Assembly (NCBI RefSeq): GCF_029714945.1
Contig: NZ_CP121634.1
Span: forward strand, 372,001-436,000
Source: Bradyrhizobium sp. CIAT3101
GTDB lineage: Bacteria > Pseudomonadota > Alphaproteobacteria > Rhizobiales > Xanthobacteraceae
DNA length: 64,000 nucleotides
Direction of reading: 5' to 3'
This document shows positions 1 through 10,706 of the stretch, piece after piece (position 1 is the first letter of the stretch; every line of letters starts with the position of its first letter). The notes under the pieces are model-generated. The model was not told the origin of the DNA and did not search any database. It saw only the letters and a program-made list of their open reading frames with translations. The position numbers were made by a program, and so were the translations under genes.

Positions 1-1
1 C

Positions 2-1165
2 GCGCTGCTGTCACCCGTGCTTGGTGCCATCGCGGATGCCGCCGGCCGCCGCAAGCCGTGGATCGCCGCGTTCGGCGCAGTGCTCGTGCTGGCCTCCTGC
101 GCGCTGTGGATCGGCAAGCCCGGCAATCACGCCATCATTCCGCCGTTGCTGATCGCGGTCGCGCTTGCCAGTGTCGGTGCCGAGTTCGCCACCGTCTTCA
201 ACAATGCGATGATGCCGACCCTGGTGCCGCCGGAGCGCATCGGCCGTCTCTCCGGCACCGGCTGGGCCACGGGCTATATCGGCGGCATCGTCAGCCTGAT
301 CATCGTGCTCGGTTTCCTCGCGGCCAATCCGGAGACCGGCCGCACGCTGCTCGGCTTCACGCCGCTGTTCGGGCTCGACCCCGCCACCCACGAGGGCGAT
401 CGTGCCGCGGGACCGTTGACCGGGCTGTGGTTCATCGTCTTTGTGACGCCGATGTTCCTGTTCACGCCGGATTATCCGGCGAAGCGCCCGGTGCGCGAGG
501 CGCTGCATGAAGGCCTGGCGGATCTGAAGCGATCGCTGAAGGATCTGCCGAAGCAGAAATCGCTCGCGGCGTTTCTGCTCGCCAACATGATCTACACCGA
601 CGGCCTGGTGTCGCTGTTCGCGTTCGGGGGTATCTATGCCGCAGGCACCTTCGGCTGGCACACCATCCAGATCGGCACCTTCGGCATCATCCTCGCTGTC
701 GCCGGCACCTTCGGTGCATGGCTCGGCGGCAAGCTCGACGACTTCCTCGGGCCGAAGCGCGTCATTGCCGGCAGCTTGCTGATCCTGCTGATCGCGGTCG
801 CGGCGATCCTGCTGGTCGACAAGGATAGCGTGCTGTTCGTCAAGGTCGCGCCGCCGGTCCCGGGCGGTCCGATGTTCGCCGCCGCCGCCGAGCGTGCCTA
901 TATCGTGCTGGGCTGCCTGATCGGTGCAGCCGGCGGCCCGCTTCAGGCGGCGTCACGCACGCTCCTGATCCATCTCGCGCCGAAGGATCGCATCGCGCAG
1001 TATTTTGGTCTGTTCGCGCTGACCGGAAAAGTGACGTCCTTCATCGGACCGCTGCTGATCGGCGTGATCACCGCGGCCACCGCGAGCCAGAAGGCCGGCA
1101 TGGCCGTGCTGGTGGTGTTCTTCGTGACAGGGTTTGCGCTGCTGATGCGGGTGCGGGAGTCCTAG
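2..1165 (+). CDS. MFS transporter, UMF1/Atg22-like (5' end outside window)
   Basis: The frame is already open at base 2, so the true start lies upstream of the window and about 387 C-terminal residues are visible. The first residues carry the loop signature found between helices 2 and 3 of major facilitator transporters (GAIADAAGRRKPW). About ten hydrophobic segments follow, so helices 1-2 are missing. The signature variant and the large loops resemble the UMF1/Atg22-like branch, an assignment made from pattern memory only. It is an inner-membrane protein of unknown substrate. It converges on purH, and a palindromic element lies between the two genes. Confidence 0.8.
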   Translation, partial: ALLSPVLGAIADAAGRRKPWIAAFGAVLVLASCALWIGKPGNHAIIPPLLIAVALASVGAEFATVFNNAMMPTLVPPERIGRLSGTGWATGYIGGIVSLIIVLGFLAANPETGRTLLGFTPLFGLDPATHEGDRAAGPLTGLWFIVFVTPMFLFTPDYPAKRPVREALHEGLADLKRSLKDLPKQKSLAAFLLANMIYTDGLVSLFAFGGIYAAGTFGWHTIQIGTFGIILAVAGTFGAWLGGKLDDFLGPKRVIAGSLLILLIAVAAILLVDKDSVLFVKVAPPVPGGPMFAAAAERAYIVLGCLIGAAGGPLQAASRTLLIHLAPKDRIAQYFGLFALTGKVTSFIGPLLIGVITAATASQKAGMAVLVVFFVTGFALLMRVRES

Positions 1166-1190
1166 CTCCTCTCTTGCCCCATTCTCCGCT

Positions 1191-1332
1191 GTCGTCCCGG
1201 CGAAGGCCGGGACCCATAGCCACAGTGACAAGTTTGACGCGAGAGCCCCACTCCGAGTCTTCGCCAAACACCTTTTCGGGGGTATGGGTCCCGGATCAGC
1301 GCTCCGCTTCGCTGCGCTTGTCCGGGACGACG
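1191..1332. repeat. intergenic palindromic element, GTCCCGG family copy 1
   Basis: The left arm (1191-1218) begins gtcgtcccgg and is itself a small hairpin (GTCCCGG...CCGGGAC). The right arm (1283-1332) returns from tatgggtcccgg to gtccgggacgac. The left arm is identical to that of the copy at 42565. The right arm carries an extra insert rich in cgcttcgctgcgc, so this copy looks composite. It lies between the convergent ends of the MFS gene and purH and may also terminate transcription. Confidence 0.8.
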
Positions 1333-1348
1333 TGTGGCGAGATCAGTA

Positions 1349-2941
1349 TCAGTGCCTGAAATGCCGCGTTCCCGTGAACACCATGGCGATGCCGTGCTCG
1401 TCGGCGGCCTTGATCACCTCGTCATCGCGCATCGAACCGCCGGGCTGCACCACGGCGGTCGCGCCGGCTTCGATGCAGGCGAGCATGCCGTCGGCGAACG
1501 GGAAGAATGCATCCGACGCGACGACCGAACCCTTGGTCAACGGCTCGGTGAGCTTCAGCTCGTTGGCCGCATCCTGCGCCTTGCGAGCGGCGATCCGCGC
1601 TGAATCCACGCGGCTCATCTGGCCCGCGCCGATACCGACGGTGGCGAGATCCTTGGCGTAGATGATGGTGTTCGACTTGACGTGTTTTGCGACCCGGAAC
1701 GCGAACTTGAGGTCACGCATCTCGGCATCGCTCGGGGCGCGCTTGGTCACGACCTTGAAGGTCATGTCGTCGACCACGGCGTTGTCGCGGCTCTGCACGA
1801 GCAGACCGCCTGCGACGGTCTTTGCGGTGAGACCAGCAGTACGCGGATCGGGCAGGCTGCCGGCGAGCAGCAGGCGAAGGTTCTTGCGCGCGCCGATGAT
1901 GGCGATCGCTTCCTCGCTGGCATCAGGCGCGATGATCACCTCGGTGAAGATTTTCGTGATCTCGCGCGCGGTATCGGCATCGAGCGCGCGGTTCATCGCG
2001 ATGATGCCGCCGAAGGCCGAGGTCGAATCGCAGGCCAGCGCCTTGCGATAGGCGTCGACGAGGTTCGCGCCTTCGGCGACGCCGCAGGGATTGGCGTGCT
2101 TGACGATGACGCAGGCCGCAGTGCGCTTGGTGTCGAACTCGCCGATGCATTCATAGGCCGCATCGGTGTCGTTGATGTTGTTGTAGGAGAGCTCCTTGCC
2201 CTGCAGCTGCCGCGCGGTCGAAACGCCGGGGCGCTTGTCGGGCGTCGCGTAGAACGCGGCGGTCTGGTGCGGGTTCTCACCGTAGCGCAGCGACTGGATC
2301 AGCTTGCCGCCGAAGGCGCGGAAATCGGGCGCGTCGATTTCGAGCTGGCGGTTGAACCAGTTCGAGATCGCAGCGTCGTAAGCCGCGGTACGCGCATAGG
2401 CCTTTGCGGCAAGCCGCCGGCGCAGCTTGAGCGTCGTTGCGCCCTTGTTGGCGGCGAGCTCGTCGAGCACGGCCTTGTAATCGTCCGCTTCGACCACGAC
2501 GGCGACGTCGTCATGATTCTTGGCGGCGGCGCGGATCATCGCGGGACCGCCGATGTCGATGTTCTCGATGCAATCCTCGAAGCCCGCGCCTTTCTCGACG
2601 GTCGCTTCGAAAGGATAGAGGTTGACGACGAGCAGGTCGATCGGTGCGATGCCGTGCGCCTTCATCGCCTCGGCATGTTCCTTGTTGTCGCGGATCGCAA
2701 GCAGGCCGCCATGCACTTTCGGATGCAGCGTCTTGACGCGGCCGTCCATCATCTCGGGGAAACCGGTGAGGTCGGAGACGTCCTTCACCTTGAGGCCGGC
2801 CGCGGCGATCGCTTTCGCGGTGCCGCCGGTCGAGACCAGCTCGACATCGTGCGCGGCAAGCGCCTTGGCGAATTCGATCAGGCCGGTCTTGTCGGAGACG
2901 GAGAGAAGGGCGCGGGTGACGCGGCGGGGATGGTCAGTCAT
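1349..2941 (-). CDS. purH: bifunctional AICAR formyltransferase / IMP cyclohydrolase
   Basis: 530 residues, the normal length. It catalyses the last two steps of de novo purine synthesis in the cytosol: formylation of AICAR with 10-formyl-THF and ring closure to IMP. The N-terminal MGS-like cyclohydrolase domain covers about residues 10-145 and opens with [11 protein letters not shown]. The transformylase domain follows, with KHANPCGVA, and the protein ends in the typical [11 protein letters not shown]. The ATG at 2941 (MTDHPRR) was chosen because the longer frame to 3025 adds residues unlike the family. It is the last of three co-directional genes (rsmB, heparinase-like, purH), 166 bases after the previous one. 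Confidence 0.97.
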   Translation of the reverse strand: MTDHPRRVTRALLSVSDKTGLIEFAKALAAHDVELVSTGGTAKAIAAAGLKVKDVSDLTGFPEMMDGRVKTLHPKVHGGLLAIRDNKEHAEAMKAHGIAPIDLLVVNLYPFEATVEKGAGFEDCIENIDIGGPAMIRAAAKNHDDVAVVVEADDYKAVLDELAANKGATTLKLRRRLAAKAYARTAAYDAAISNWFNRQLEIDAPDFRAFGGKLIQSLRYGENPHQTAAFYATPDKRPGVSTARQLQGKELSYNNINDTDAAYECIGEFDTKRTAACVIVKHANPCGVAEGANLVDAYRKALACDSTSAFGGIIAMNRALDADTAREITKIFTEVIIAPDASEEAIAIIGARKNLRLLLAGSLPDPRTAGLTAKTVAGGLLVQSRDNAVVDDMTFKVVTKRAPSDAEMRDLKFAFRVAKHVKSNTIIYAKDLATVGIGAGQMSRVDSARIAARKAQDAANELKLTEPLTKGSVVASDAFFPFADGMLACIEAGATAVVQPGGSMRDDEVIKAADEHGIAMVFTGTRHFRH

Positions 2942-3107
2942 GAGCAAGATCCTCTGTCTTAAGGAGTGTCTATGCCCAGGCGCGCGGCGGATATGTGTCG
3001 CGCTTCCCGATGGTGCTCCATCCAAGGTCGCCAGTCGCGCGAACGAGCGCTCGATAGCAGCTTTCGAGGCCCTTCACAACGATCAGATGGGACCGAATCG
3101 CGCCTGT

Positions 3108-4865
3108 TTACAGCGGAAGTTCCGGTTCGCGCCGGGCGTTGCGGCGGGCATTGGTGACCGCCGGCGAGGCCGAGGAACGCACAAAGCTCCAGCGGATCGA
3201 GGGCCCCTGGCGCGCATCCTGGCGGATCACGATCTGCGCGGTGCGGCGGGGGCCGTCATTGCCGGCCAGGAACACGCTGTCCTCGAGATCGACCTTGTCG
3301 TCGAGCGCTTCGAAGGTCCAGACGTCGCGGTTCGGCAGCACCAGCATGACGCCGCGCGCATCCGACAGCCGGCTCGCCTTCACCGCGGGATGCAGATGGA
3401 AGCGCAGCGCGAAATCGGCGTCGGCGCCCTTGAGGCGCGCGCCCTGCGGTGGCGACAGCGTGTCCTCGCCGTCGATCCGCGCGCCGTCATTGGCGACCAT
3501 CAGCACGCGGCGATGGATCACGCCGAACTTGGCGAGATAGCCGTCATGCGACGTCGTGAGCAGCGTGCCGTCCTGCACGACTTCGCGATAGCTCTCCACC
3601 TCACGGGGGCCGCTGATGATCGGCGCGCCGTGCAACAGCCGCTTCATCGCCGACATCTCGACGAACTGGCAGGACGACGTCTCGTGATAGGTCAGCGTCG
3701 AATGCGCCGCGGTGCCGCGCGCGAACGGCCGCCAATTGTCGCGGCCGGTGGTCGGCATGCCGCAATTGGTGACGATGCGGCTGATGCCGGAGGACAGTTC
3801 GAACGACAGGCAGCCGGCATGCGCGTCGTGGCTGACGCCGGGCGGCGGCGGCGGGCCGGTGTCGATGATCAGTGTGGTCGGGCCGGCATCGAGCCGCTGG
3901 AAGCCGGTGTGCGGCATGTTCGCCATCGGCGCGCCATGGGTGTCGTCATAGGCAAGCAGCGTGGCGAGCAGATCCGACGGCGTCGCGCTCATGCCGTTGA
4001 ACAGCGCGAAATTGCCGTCGCCGTGCCGGAAGAAGCGCAGCATCGGCATCATGCGGTCGATCGCATTGAGCAGCGCCGGCGGCGGCGCGATGTTGCGCGC
4101 GGCAAACGTCTGACGCAGCGGCAGCAGGTCGATCAGCAGTTCGATCAGCGCGCCCGGGTTGCGCGAGATGTGGCCGCCGTCGGGGAGAATCTGCCGCTGC
4201 AATTCGTCGGAGAGCTTTTTCGACGCGCTGCGGATGTGGCGGGCCTGGTTGGCGAGGCAGAGCGTCGTGTAGCACAGCGCGATCTGCACCTGGAGCTTCG
4301 GCACCCCGTCCGGGATGTTGACCATGGTGAAGCGCAGGAAGCGGATCTCGCGTGCCAGCGCGCGCAGATAACGGCGGTAGAATTTGTTGTCGGTGTCATT
4401 GAGCACCAGCGGCGCCTGCGACAGCAGCGAGATGACGCGCCGCGCCAGCACATCGGCGCGGCGGGCGACGGGCCGGCGCTTGTTGGCGGGATTGCTGATC
4501 CAGTCCTCGACCAGCGCACGCGCATTCGCCCGGGTCAGCGCGGTGTCGGCGGCGCGCAGGTGCCGCAGCCAGCCGAAGCCGAGCAGCGCGACCTCCCAAT
4601 CCTCCGAGGGCGGATCGAGATCGAAGATCGAGCGGCCGTGGCAGTTGACGATCTTGCCGGCGAAGACGAAGCGCCCGGCATAGATCTCGGCGGCGCGGGT
4701 CGCATCCGCGGTGCGCAGATCATGCGGCGCAATGATCAGCCGATCGGTGCGGCCGGGCCAGACCCGCGACAGCGCAACCGGACCGCCGCTCGCGCGCGCG
4801 AGCATGTTCCGCGCGAAGCGGTTCATCACCAGCGTCGAGATACGTCTGCGTTGAGCGACCGACAC
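3108..4865 (-). CDS. heparinase II/III family protein
   Basis: 585 residues starting with GTG at 4865; an in-frame ATG 13 codons later (4826) is an alternative. The N-terminal half is alpha-helical. The C-terminal half (about 310-570) carries heparinase II/III-like beta-domain features, including HDAHAGCLSFEL and a conserved YHETSSCQFVE segment. Characterised members are polysaccharide lyases, but this rhizobial branch has no visible signal peptide and its substrate is unknown. It lies between rsmB (118 bases upstream) and purH, an arrangement I recall as conserved in Bradyrhizobium and relatives, so co-transcription is likely. The family call is solid; lyase activity is inference. Confidence 0.8.
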   Translation of the reverse strand: MSVAQRRRISTLVMNRFARNMLARASGGPVALSRVWPGRTDRLIIAPHDLRTADATRAAEIYAGRFVFAGKIVNCHGRSIFDLDPPSEDWEVALLGFGWLRHLRAADTALTRANARALVEDWISNPANKRRPVARRADVLARRVISLLSQAPLVLNDTDNKFYRRYLRALAREIRFLRFTMVNIPDGVPKLQVQIALCYTTLCLANQARHIRSASKKLSDELQRQILPDGGHISRNPGALIELLIDLLPLRQTFAARNIAPPPALLNAIDRMMPMLRFFRHGDGNFALFNGMSATPSDLLATLLAYDDTHGAPMANMPHTGFQRLDAGPTTLIIDTGPPPPPGVSHDAHAGCLSFELSSGISRIVTNCGMPTTGRDNWRPFARGTAAHSTLTYHETSSCQFVEMSAMKRLLHGAPIISGPREVESYREVVQDGTLLTTSHDGYLAKFGVIHRRVLMVANDGARIDGEDTLSPPQGARLKGADADFALRFHLHPAVKASRLSDARGVMLVLPNRDVWTFEALDDKVDLEDSVFLAGNDGPRRTAQIVIRQDARQGPSIRWSFVRSSASPAVTNARRNARREPELPL

Positions 4866-4983
4866 GCCTTGCCTTGAAGGGGGAGAGGATTCCGACGAAT
4901 CCTTATTAATCCCAAAATCGGACCGCGGACACCACCTTGAATGGCCCCGAATCAGTCCAGTGGTAGCAAAATCCGGTGCAAAA

Positions 4984-6330
4984 TCAGGATTTAACGAGCC
5001 GGGCCGCGAAAAATCCGTCGAGCCCGCCGAGCTTCGGGTCGGCGTGCGGCAGGTGGCTCGGCAGGGTCCGGAGATCGCCCTCGGCGGTGATGATCTCGCT
5101 GAGCCCGGAGACCTCGCTGGCCTCGATCGGCACGCGGCGAAGCGCAGGCTCGGCGGCGAGAAGCGTCGCGACGGCCCGCTCGCCTTCTTCGGGTTCCAGC
5201 GAACAGGTGCAGTAGACCAGCGTCCCGCCGGACTTGAGCAGCGAAACGGATTTCTTCAGCAGCCGCTGCTGGAGAACCGTCATCGCGGCGACGTCGGATT
5301 CCTGCCGCAGCCACGCGACGTCGGGGTGCCGGCGGATCGTCCCGGTCGAGGTGCAGGGCGCGTCGATCAGAACTCCGTCGAGGCCATCCGCCGGGCCCGC
5401 CCATTCCACGGCGTCGGCGACGACAGTCTCGGCCTGGAGCGACAACCGGGTCAGGTTTTCGCGCAGGCGTGCCACCCGGGCGGGTGAACGGTCGATCGCC
5501 GTGACATGCGCGCCGGCCTGCGCCAACTGCGCGGTCTTGCCGCCAGGTGCAGCACAGAGATCGGCAATGGATTTGCCTTTGATGTCGCCGAACAGCCGGA
5601 CCGGCAGCGCGGCGGCGGCGTCCTGCACCCACCATTGTCCTTCGGCGAAGCCGGGCAGCATGGTCACCGAGCCATGCAGCAGCGTGCGCACCGATCCCGT
5701 CGGGAGCACCTCGCCATGCAGCCGGCTCGCCCATTGTGCAGCGTCGGACTTCACGGTGAGATCGAGCGACGGTTCGTGGCCGAGCGCGAGCGCCATGTCC
5801 CGCGCAGTCGCCTCGCCGTAATGCGCACTCCAGCGCGCCAGCAGCCAGGGCGGCAGATCGAGCGATTGCGTCGAGACTTCCTCGACCAGCGCCTGGCCTT
5901 CGCGCGCGCAGCGGCGCAGCACGGCGTTGACGAGGCCGGCATAGCGCGCGGCGCGCCGGTCGGATTGCACCAGGCGCACCGAGAGATCGACCGCGGCGTG
6001 ATCCGGCACGTCCATCCAGAGAATCTGGGCAGCGCCGATCAGGAGCGCGCTCTGCGCGCGCGGTGCCTCGGAGGGAATGCCTTTGTCGAGCAGGCGCGAC
6101 AGCACATGGCCGAGCGTGCCGAGGCGGCGCAGGATGGTTGCGACCAGCCGCCGCATCAGCGCGCGGTCACGGTCGGCGAGCGTCTTCAGTCCGGGATGAG
6201 CGCCGGAACCGTCGAGCTGGTCATCGAGCGTGCGGTGCTTGTGCAGGACGCCGTCGACGATGTCGGCAGCGATCCGCCGTGCCGCGAGACCAGGCACTTC
6301 GGACGGAGGGGCAAAACGTTGAGATGGCAT
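4984..6330 (-). CDS. rsmB: 16S rRNA (cytosine-967 C5)-methyltransferase
   Basis: 448 residues. An N-terminal NusB-like RNA-binding domain (about 15-150) precedes a Rossmann methyltransferase domain with the SAM loop LCAAPGGKTAQLA. The motif DAPCTSTGTIRRHPD carries the first catalytic cysteine and YCTCSLEPEEGE the second, the standard two-cysteine arrangement of m5C RNA methyltransferases. The ATG at 6330 (MPSQRF) is preferred over an upstream start at 6417 because family homology begins there. It is the first gene of the rsmB-heparinase-purH run and is divergent from the DUF1674 gene. Confidence 0.93.
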   Translation of the reverse strand: MPSQRFAPPSEVPGLAARRIAADIVDGVLHKHRTLDDQLDGSGAHPGLKTLADRDRALMRRLVATILRRLGTLGHVLSRLLDKGIPSEAPRAQSALLIGAAQILWMDVPDHAAVDLSVRLVQSDRRAARYAGLVNAVLRRCAREGQALVEEVSTQSLDLPPWLLARWSAHYGEATARDMALALGHEPSLDLTVKSDAAQWASRLHGEVLPTGSVRTLLHGSVTMLPGFAEGQWWVQDAAAALPVRLFGDIKGKSIADLCAAPGGKTAQLAQAGAHVTAIDRSPARVARLRENLTRLSLQAETVVADAVEWAGPADGLDGVLIDAPCTSTGTIRRHPDVAWLRQESDVAAMTVLQQRLLKKSVSLLKSGGTLVYCTCSLEPEEGERAVATLLAAEPALRRVPIEASEVSGLSEIITAEGDLRTLPSHLPHADPKLGGLDGFFAARLVKS

Positions 6331-6517
6331 GCGGAAGTAAGGTTCTGAGCGAGCGGCAGTTCCGCCAATATGGGCGCATGCCTTAAGAACACCAGCTGTG
6401 GCATGCGAATATGCCAAATGTAAGAATGGCCTCTGGCGATTTCAGCCCGTCGCGGCCATTTCAGCAATGCGTAATTGGACGTCGCGCATGTCGCGATCCT
6501 GCGCTAGGACCCGGATT

Positions 6518-6715
6518 ATGAACGACCAGCCTCCCGCTCCCGATCGCAAGCCGTTGCCGCCGGCCGCCCAGCGCGCGCTGGCCGAAGCCGAGGCGCGCCG
6601 GCAAGCCGCCGCTGTTCATGCCGAGGCGGCACCGAAGGAGTTGCAGGGGCCGAAGGGACCTGAGCCGACGCGCTACGGCGATTGGGAGCGCAAGGGCATC
6701 GCTTCGGATTTCTGA
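6518..6715 (+). CDS. DUF1674 protein (SDHAF4-like)
   Basis: A 65-residue soluble protein. The C-terminal block PTRYGDWERKGIASDF is the hallmark of DUF1674, the bacterial counterpart of mitochondrial SDHAF4, which protects flavinylated SdhA during succinate dehydrogenase assembly. The N-terminal half is a charged, Ala/Pro-rich helix without clear motifs. The ATG at 6518 begins MNDQPPAPD. It is divergent from rsmB, and that linkage does not itself suggest a role. The family call is firm; the function is by analogy with eukaryotic SDHAF4. Confidence 0.88.
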   Translation: MNDQPPAPDRKPLPPAAQRALAEAEARRQAAAVHAEAAPKELQGPKGPEPTRYGDWERKGIASDF

Positions 6716-6774
6716 GACGCTGGTCTTTTCAAGCTGACTTGTCGATTTGGCCGACTCAGCCCTAGCGTGCGCGG

Positions 6775-7365
6775 ATGCCGCGCTTCGATCCAGATAGCTC
6801 CTATCGGCCGTCTTATGGCGGTTCGCCGTTTGGCCGTCGCTTCTCCGGACTGTTGCCGTGGATGTTCGTGGTCGGCATCGTCATGGCGGTCGTGCTCACC
6901 TTCCGGCACGGCACCGACTGGCGGATTCCGCATCCGGCTGACGAGCGCGCGCAGGATGCCGAGATCATCCTGCAGCAGTCCGGCAATCCCGACAGCCGCC
7001 TGCCGATCGACGTTATCCGTACCATCGATGGCGACACCTTTCTCGCGCGCGTGCATCAACGCGACGGGCGCGATCTCGTTGCACGGATTCGTCTGCGCGG
7101 CATCGATGCGCCCGAGATGAAGGCGTCCTGCCAGGACGAGCTGGACAAGGCGGAAGCGGCCACCGGGGCGCTGCGCAATCTGCTCGGCCAGGGCGGCGTC
7201 ACCATCTACAATCTCGGCTCGGAGAAATACGGGCGCGTTCTCGCCGATGTCGCGACCAGACGGACCGCCAACGTTTCGGCGGCGATGCTCGCTGGCGGTT
7301 TCGCGCGCAGCTACAATGGCGGTCATCGCGACGGCTGGTGCACGCGCGGCTGGCGTTTCTGGTAA
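6775..7365 (+). CDS. membrane-anchored thermonuclease (SNase) family protein
   Basis: 196 residues. A single membrane segment (about 22-43) is followed by a staphylococcal-nuclease-like OB-fold with IDGDTFLARV (calcium-site aspartates), IRLRGIDAPEM (the catalytic-arginine strand) and KYGRVLADV. This suggests a periplasmic, membrane-tethered phosphodiesterase acting on DNA or RNA. The ATG at 6775 starts MPRFDPDS. It is followed by a strong hairpin that also serves the convergent L,D-transpeptidase gene. Confidence 0.85.
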   Translation: MPRFDPDSSYRPSYGGSPFGRRFSGLLPWMFVVGIVMAVVLTFRHGTDWRIPHPADERAQDAEIILQQSGNPDSRLPIDVIRTIDGDTFLARVHQRDGRDLVARIRLRGIDAPEMKASCQDELDKAEAATGALRNLLGQGGVTIYNLGSEKYGRVLADVATRRTANVSAAMLAGGFARSYNGGHRDGWCTRGWRFW

Positions 7366-7372
7366 CAAAAAA

Positions 7373-7392
7373 AGCCGCGTCGAAACGCGGCT
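7373..7392. terminator. bidirectional intrinsic terminator
   Basis: A perfect 8-bp stem, AGCCGCGT (7373-7380) with ACGCGGCT (7385-7392), closed by a CGAA tetraloop. An A-run lies on the left, which is a T-run for the minus strand, and CTTTC lies on the right. It is placed between the convergent nuclease and L,D-transpeptidase genes. Confidence 0.85.
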
Positions 7393-7420
7393 CTTTCAAA
7401 CTCTGTTTGGGTTGCGACGA

Positions 7421-7936
7421 TCAGCGCGCCACGACCACCGTGGTGCCGACGGAGACGCGGCTGTAGAGATCGGTGATGTCGTCGTTGAGCATGCGGATGC
7501 AGCCATAGGAGACGAAGCCGCCGACCGAGCCCGGCACGTTGGTGCCGTGGATGGCATATTCGCCACCAGCCAGCGTCATCGCAGCAACGCCCATCGGATT
7601 GTACGGCGAGCCGCCCGGGATCACGTCGGGAAGCTGCGGCTTGTCGCGCTTCACCTCGGCGGGCGGCGACCAGGCCGGATTACGGTACTTGCCGTCGATG
7701 CGGGTGGTACCGGCCCACTGCTTGCCGGACTTGCCGACGCCGACCGGATAGCGCACGGCGTGGCCGTCATCGAGAATGAGATAGAGCCGGCGCTCGCTGG
7801 TTTTGACCACGATGGTGCCGGGCGAATAGTTGGCGACGTGCGTCCCCACCATTTCAGGCCGCGCCTCGGCAGCCGTCGACATCAAGACCCCTGCCCCGAT
7901 GGTGGCGGCCAGCGCCACAGCAACCTTCATCGACAT
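7421..7936 (-). CDS. L,D-transpeptidase (YkuD family), exported
   Basis: 171 residues with an N-terminal signal peptide (MSMKVAVALAATIGAGVLMS, cut near AEA). The YkuD domain (about 40-170) contains the HGT histidine and the cysteine motif SYGCIRM. Such enzymes make 3-3 crosslinks in peptidoglycan or attach proteins to it in the periplasm. The residue between Ser and Gly is Tyr rather than the more common His; I recall this variant from other rhizobial paralogues. The ATG at 7936 was chosen because the signal peptide starts there rather than at the upstream frame start (8008). Confidence 0.9.
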   Translation of the reverse strand: MSMKVAVALAATIGAGVLMSTAAEARPEMVGTHVANYSPGTIVVKTSERRLYLILDDGHAVRYPVGVGKSGKQWAGTTRIDGKYRNPAWSPPAEVKRDKPQLPDVIPGGSPYNPMGVAAMTLAGGEYAIHGTNVPGSVGGFVSYGCIRMLNDDITDLYSRVSVGTTVVVAR

Positions 7937-8205
7937 CGATATTTCCCATCGTTCAAAATGACGCAAAAACCGGCAATCGCCTGCTCGCCCAGAGATTCTT
8001 AACCGCACCTGTTAACCGGATGGTTTCCACGCACGGCCGCCGAGGGCCAGCCAGCAGGGGGAACAAAGGAAATGTTCGAAACAAAGTAAATGACTTGAAA
8101 ACAACACTCGGCGGCAAAGATGCCGCCGCGCCGGCGTCCGTCCTGACAAGTGCGTGAGGGCGTGAACGGGGGTTTGTTTGGGACGACGTTGGCGCGAAAG
8201 GCAGT
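7937..8205. other. non-coding stretch upstream of the L,D-transpeptidase gene
   Basis: Part of a 413-base gap between the L,D-transpeptidase start and the 3' end of acs; the rest is the palindromic element listed next. It presumably holds the transpeptidase promoter, but I see no convincing -35/-10 pair. The A-rich patch near 8055-8100 (aaggaaatgttcgaaacaaag) is the only compositional anomaly. Confidence 0.4.
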
Positions 8206-8342
8206 CTCGTGTCCCGGACGCGCTGCAGCGCTCTTGCGCTGTTGCGCAGAGCCGGGACCCAGCTTCTTCTTTTCGTGGATAGATGGGCCCCGGTTCTGCA
8301 GCGCACCGCTGAAGAAGCGCTGCGCTGCGTCCGGGGCACGAG
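8206..8342. repeat. intergenic palindromic element, GTCCCGG family copy 2
   Basis: A long imperfect inverted repeat. The left arm starts ctcgtgtcccggacgcgctg and the right arm ends gcgctgcgtccggggcacgag. Inner hairpins read gccgggacccag and gggccccgg. It resembles the right half of the copy at 1191-1332 in its gcgct-rich core. It begins seven bases past the acs stop codon and could act as its terminator. Confidence 0.75.
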
Positions 8343-8349
8343 GCCGTTC

Positions 8350-10296
<1,947 letters not shown>

Positions 10297-10706
10297 GTTT
10301 CCCTCCACATACGGCAAGCCAAACGCTGGCGATGCGCAAGCCGACTTGATCGTTGCACCGATTATGCGTCGGGCTAACCGGACCCGACAAGGAGCACAAG
10401 CTGGACCTTCGGTGATCGGCCGGCCATGCGGGAAATCAAGCGGCAAAGGCCGGCTGTCGCAAATCTGAAACAGACCGGCAGAGGTTTTGGGCTCTTTACC
10501 CAGATCTCCGGAACAGGGCTGCGCAGGGCGCCCATGCGTCGCAGGCGGTATTTAGGAACCGCTTTTCACTGATTCGGGACTCGCAATGCGGTTCGGAACA
10601 CCCTAAGTGGCTAACCCGGGTCCAAAGAGGCCCTCCAAGCGAGGCTTGGAACAAACATCAGAACAGCGGCATTGAACGGTACCAGACAGGGCCAAGGCGT
10701 AAGACT
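10297..10706. other. 410-base intergenic region between acs and topoisomerase IB
   Basis: No supported gene. It should contain two divergent promoters. On the right side there is a 7-bp hairpin, TCCAAGC (10634-10640) with GCTTGGA (10644-10650), and a GGAAC-N17-CATT arrangement listed separately. On the left, the acs ribosome site lies directly upstream of its ATG. I see no RNA gene. Confidence 0.4.
10648..10673 (+). promoter_or_regulatory. candidate EcfG (general stress) promoter
   Basis: GGAAC (10648-10652), 17 bases, then CATT (10670-10673), ending about 33 bases before the topoisomerase IB start codon. The alphaproteobacterial general-stress sigma factor EcfG recognises GGAAC-N16/17-CGTT, so this has a perfect -35 and a 3-of-4 match at -10. 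It is a suggestion only. Confidence 0.3.

Noticed and set aside
2622..4877. 751-codon open frame on the plus strand
   Set aside because: Antisense to the heparinase-like gene and part of purH; composition is Arg/Gly/His-rich as expected for the opposite strand of a high-G+C gene, and no domain is recognisable.
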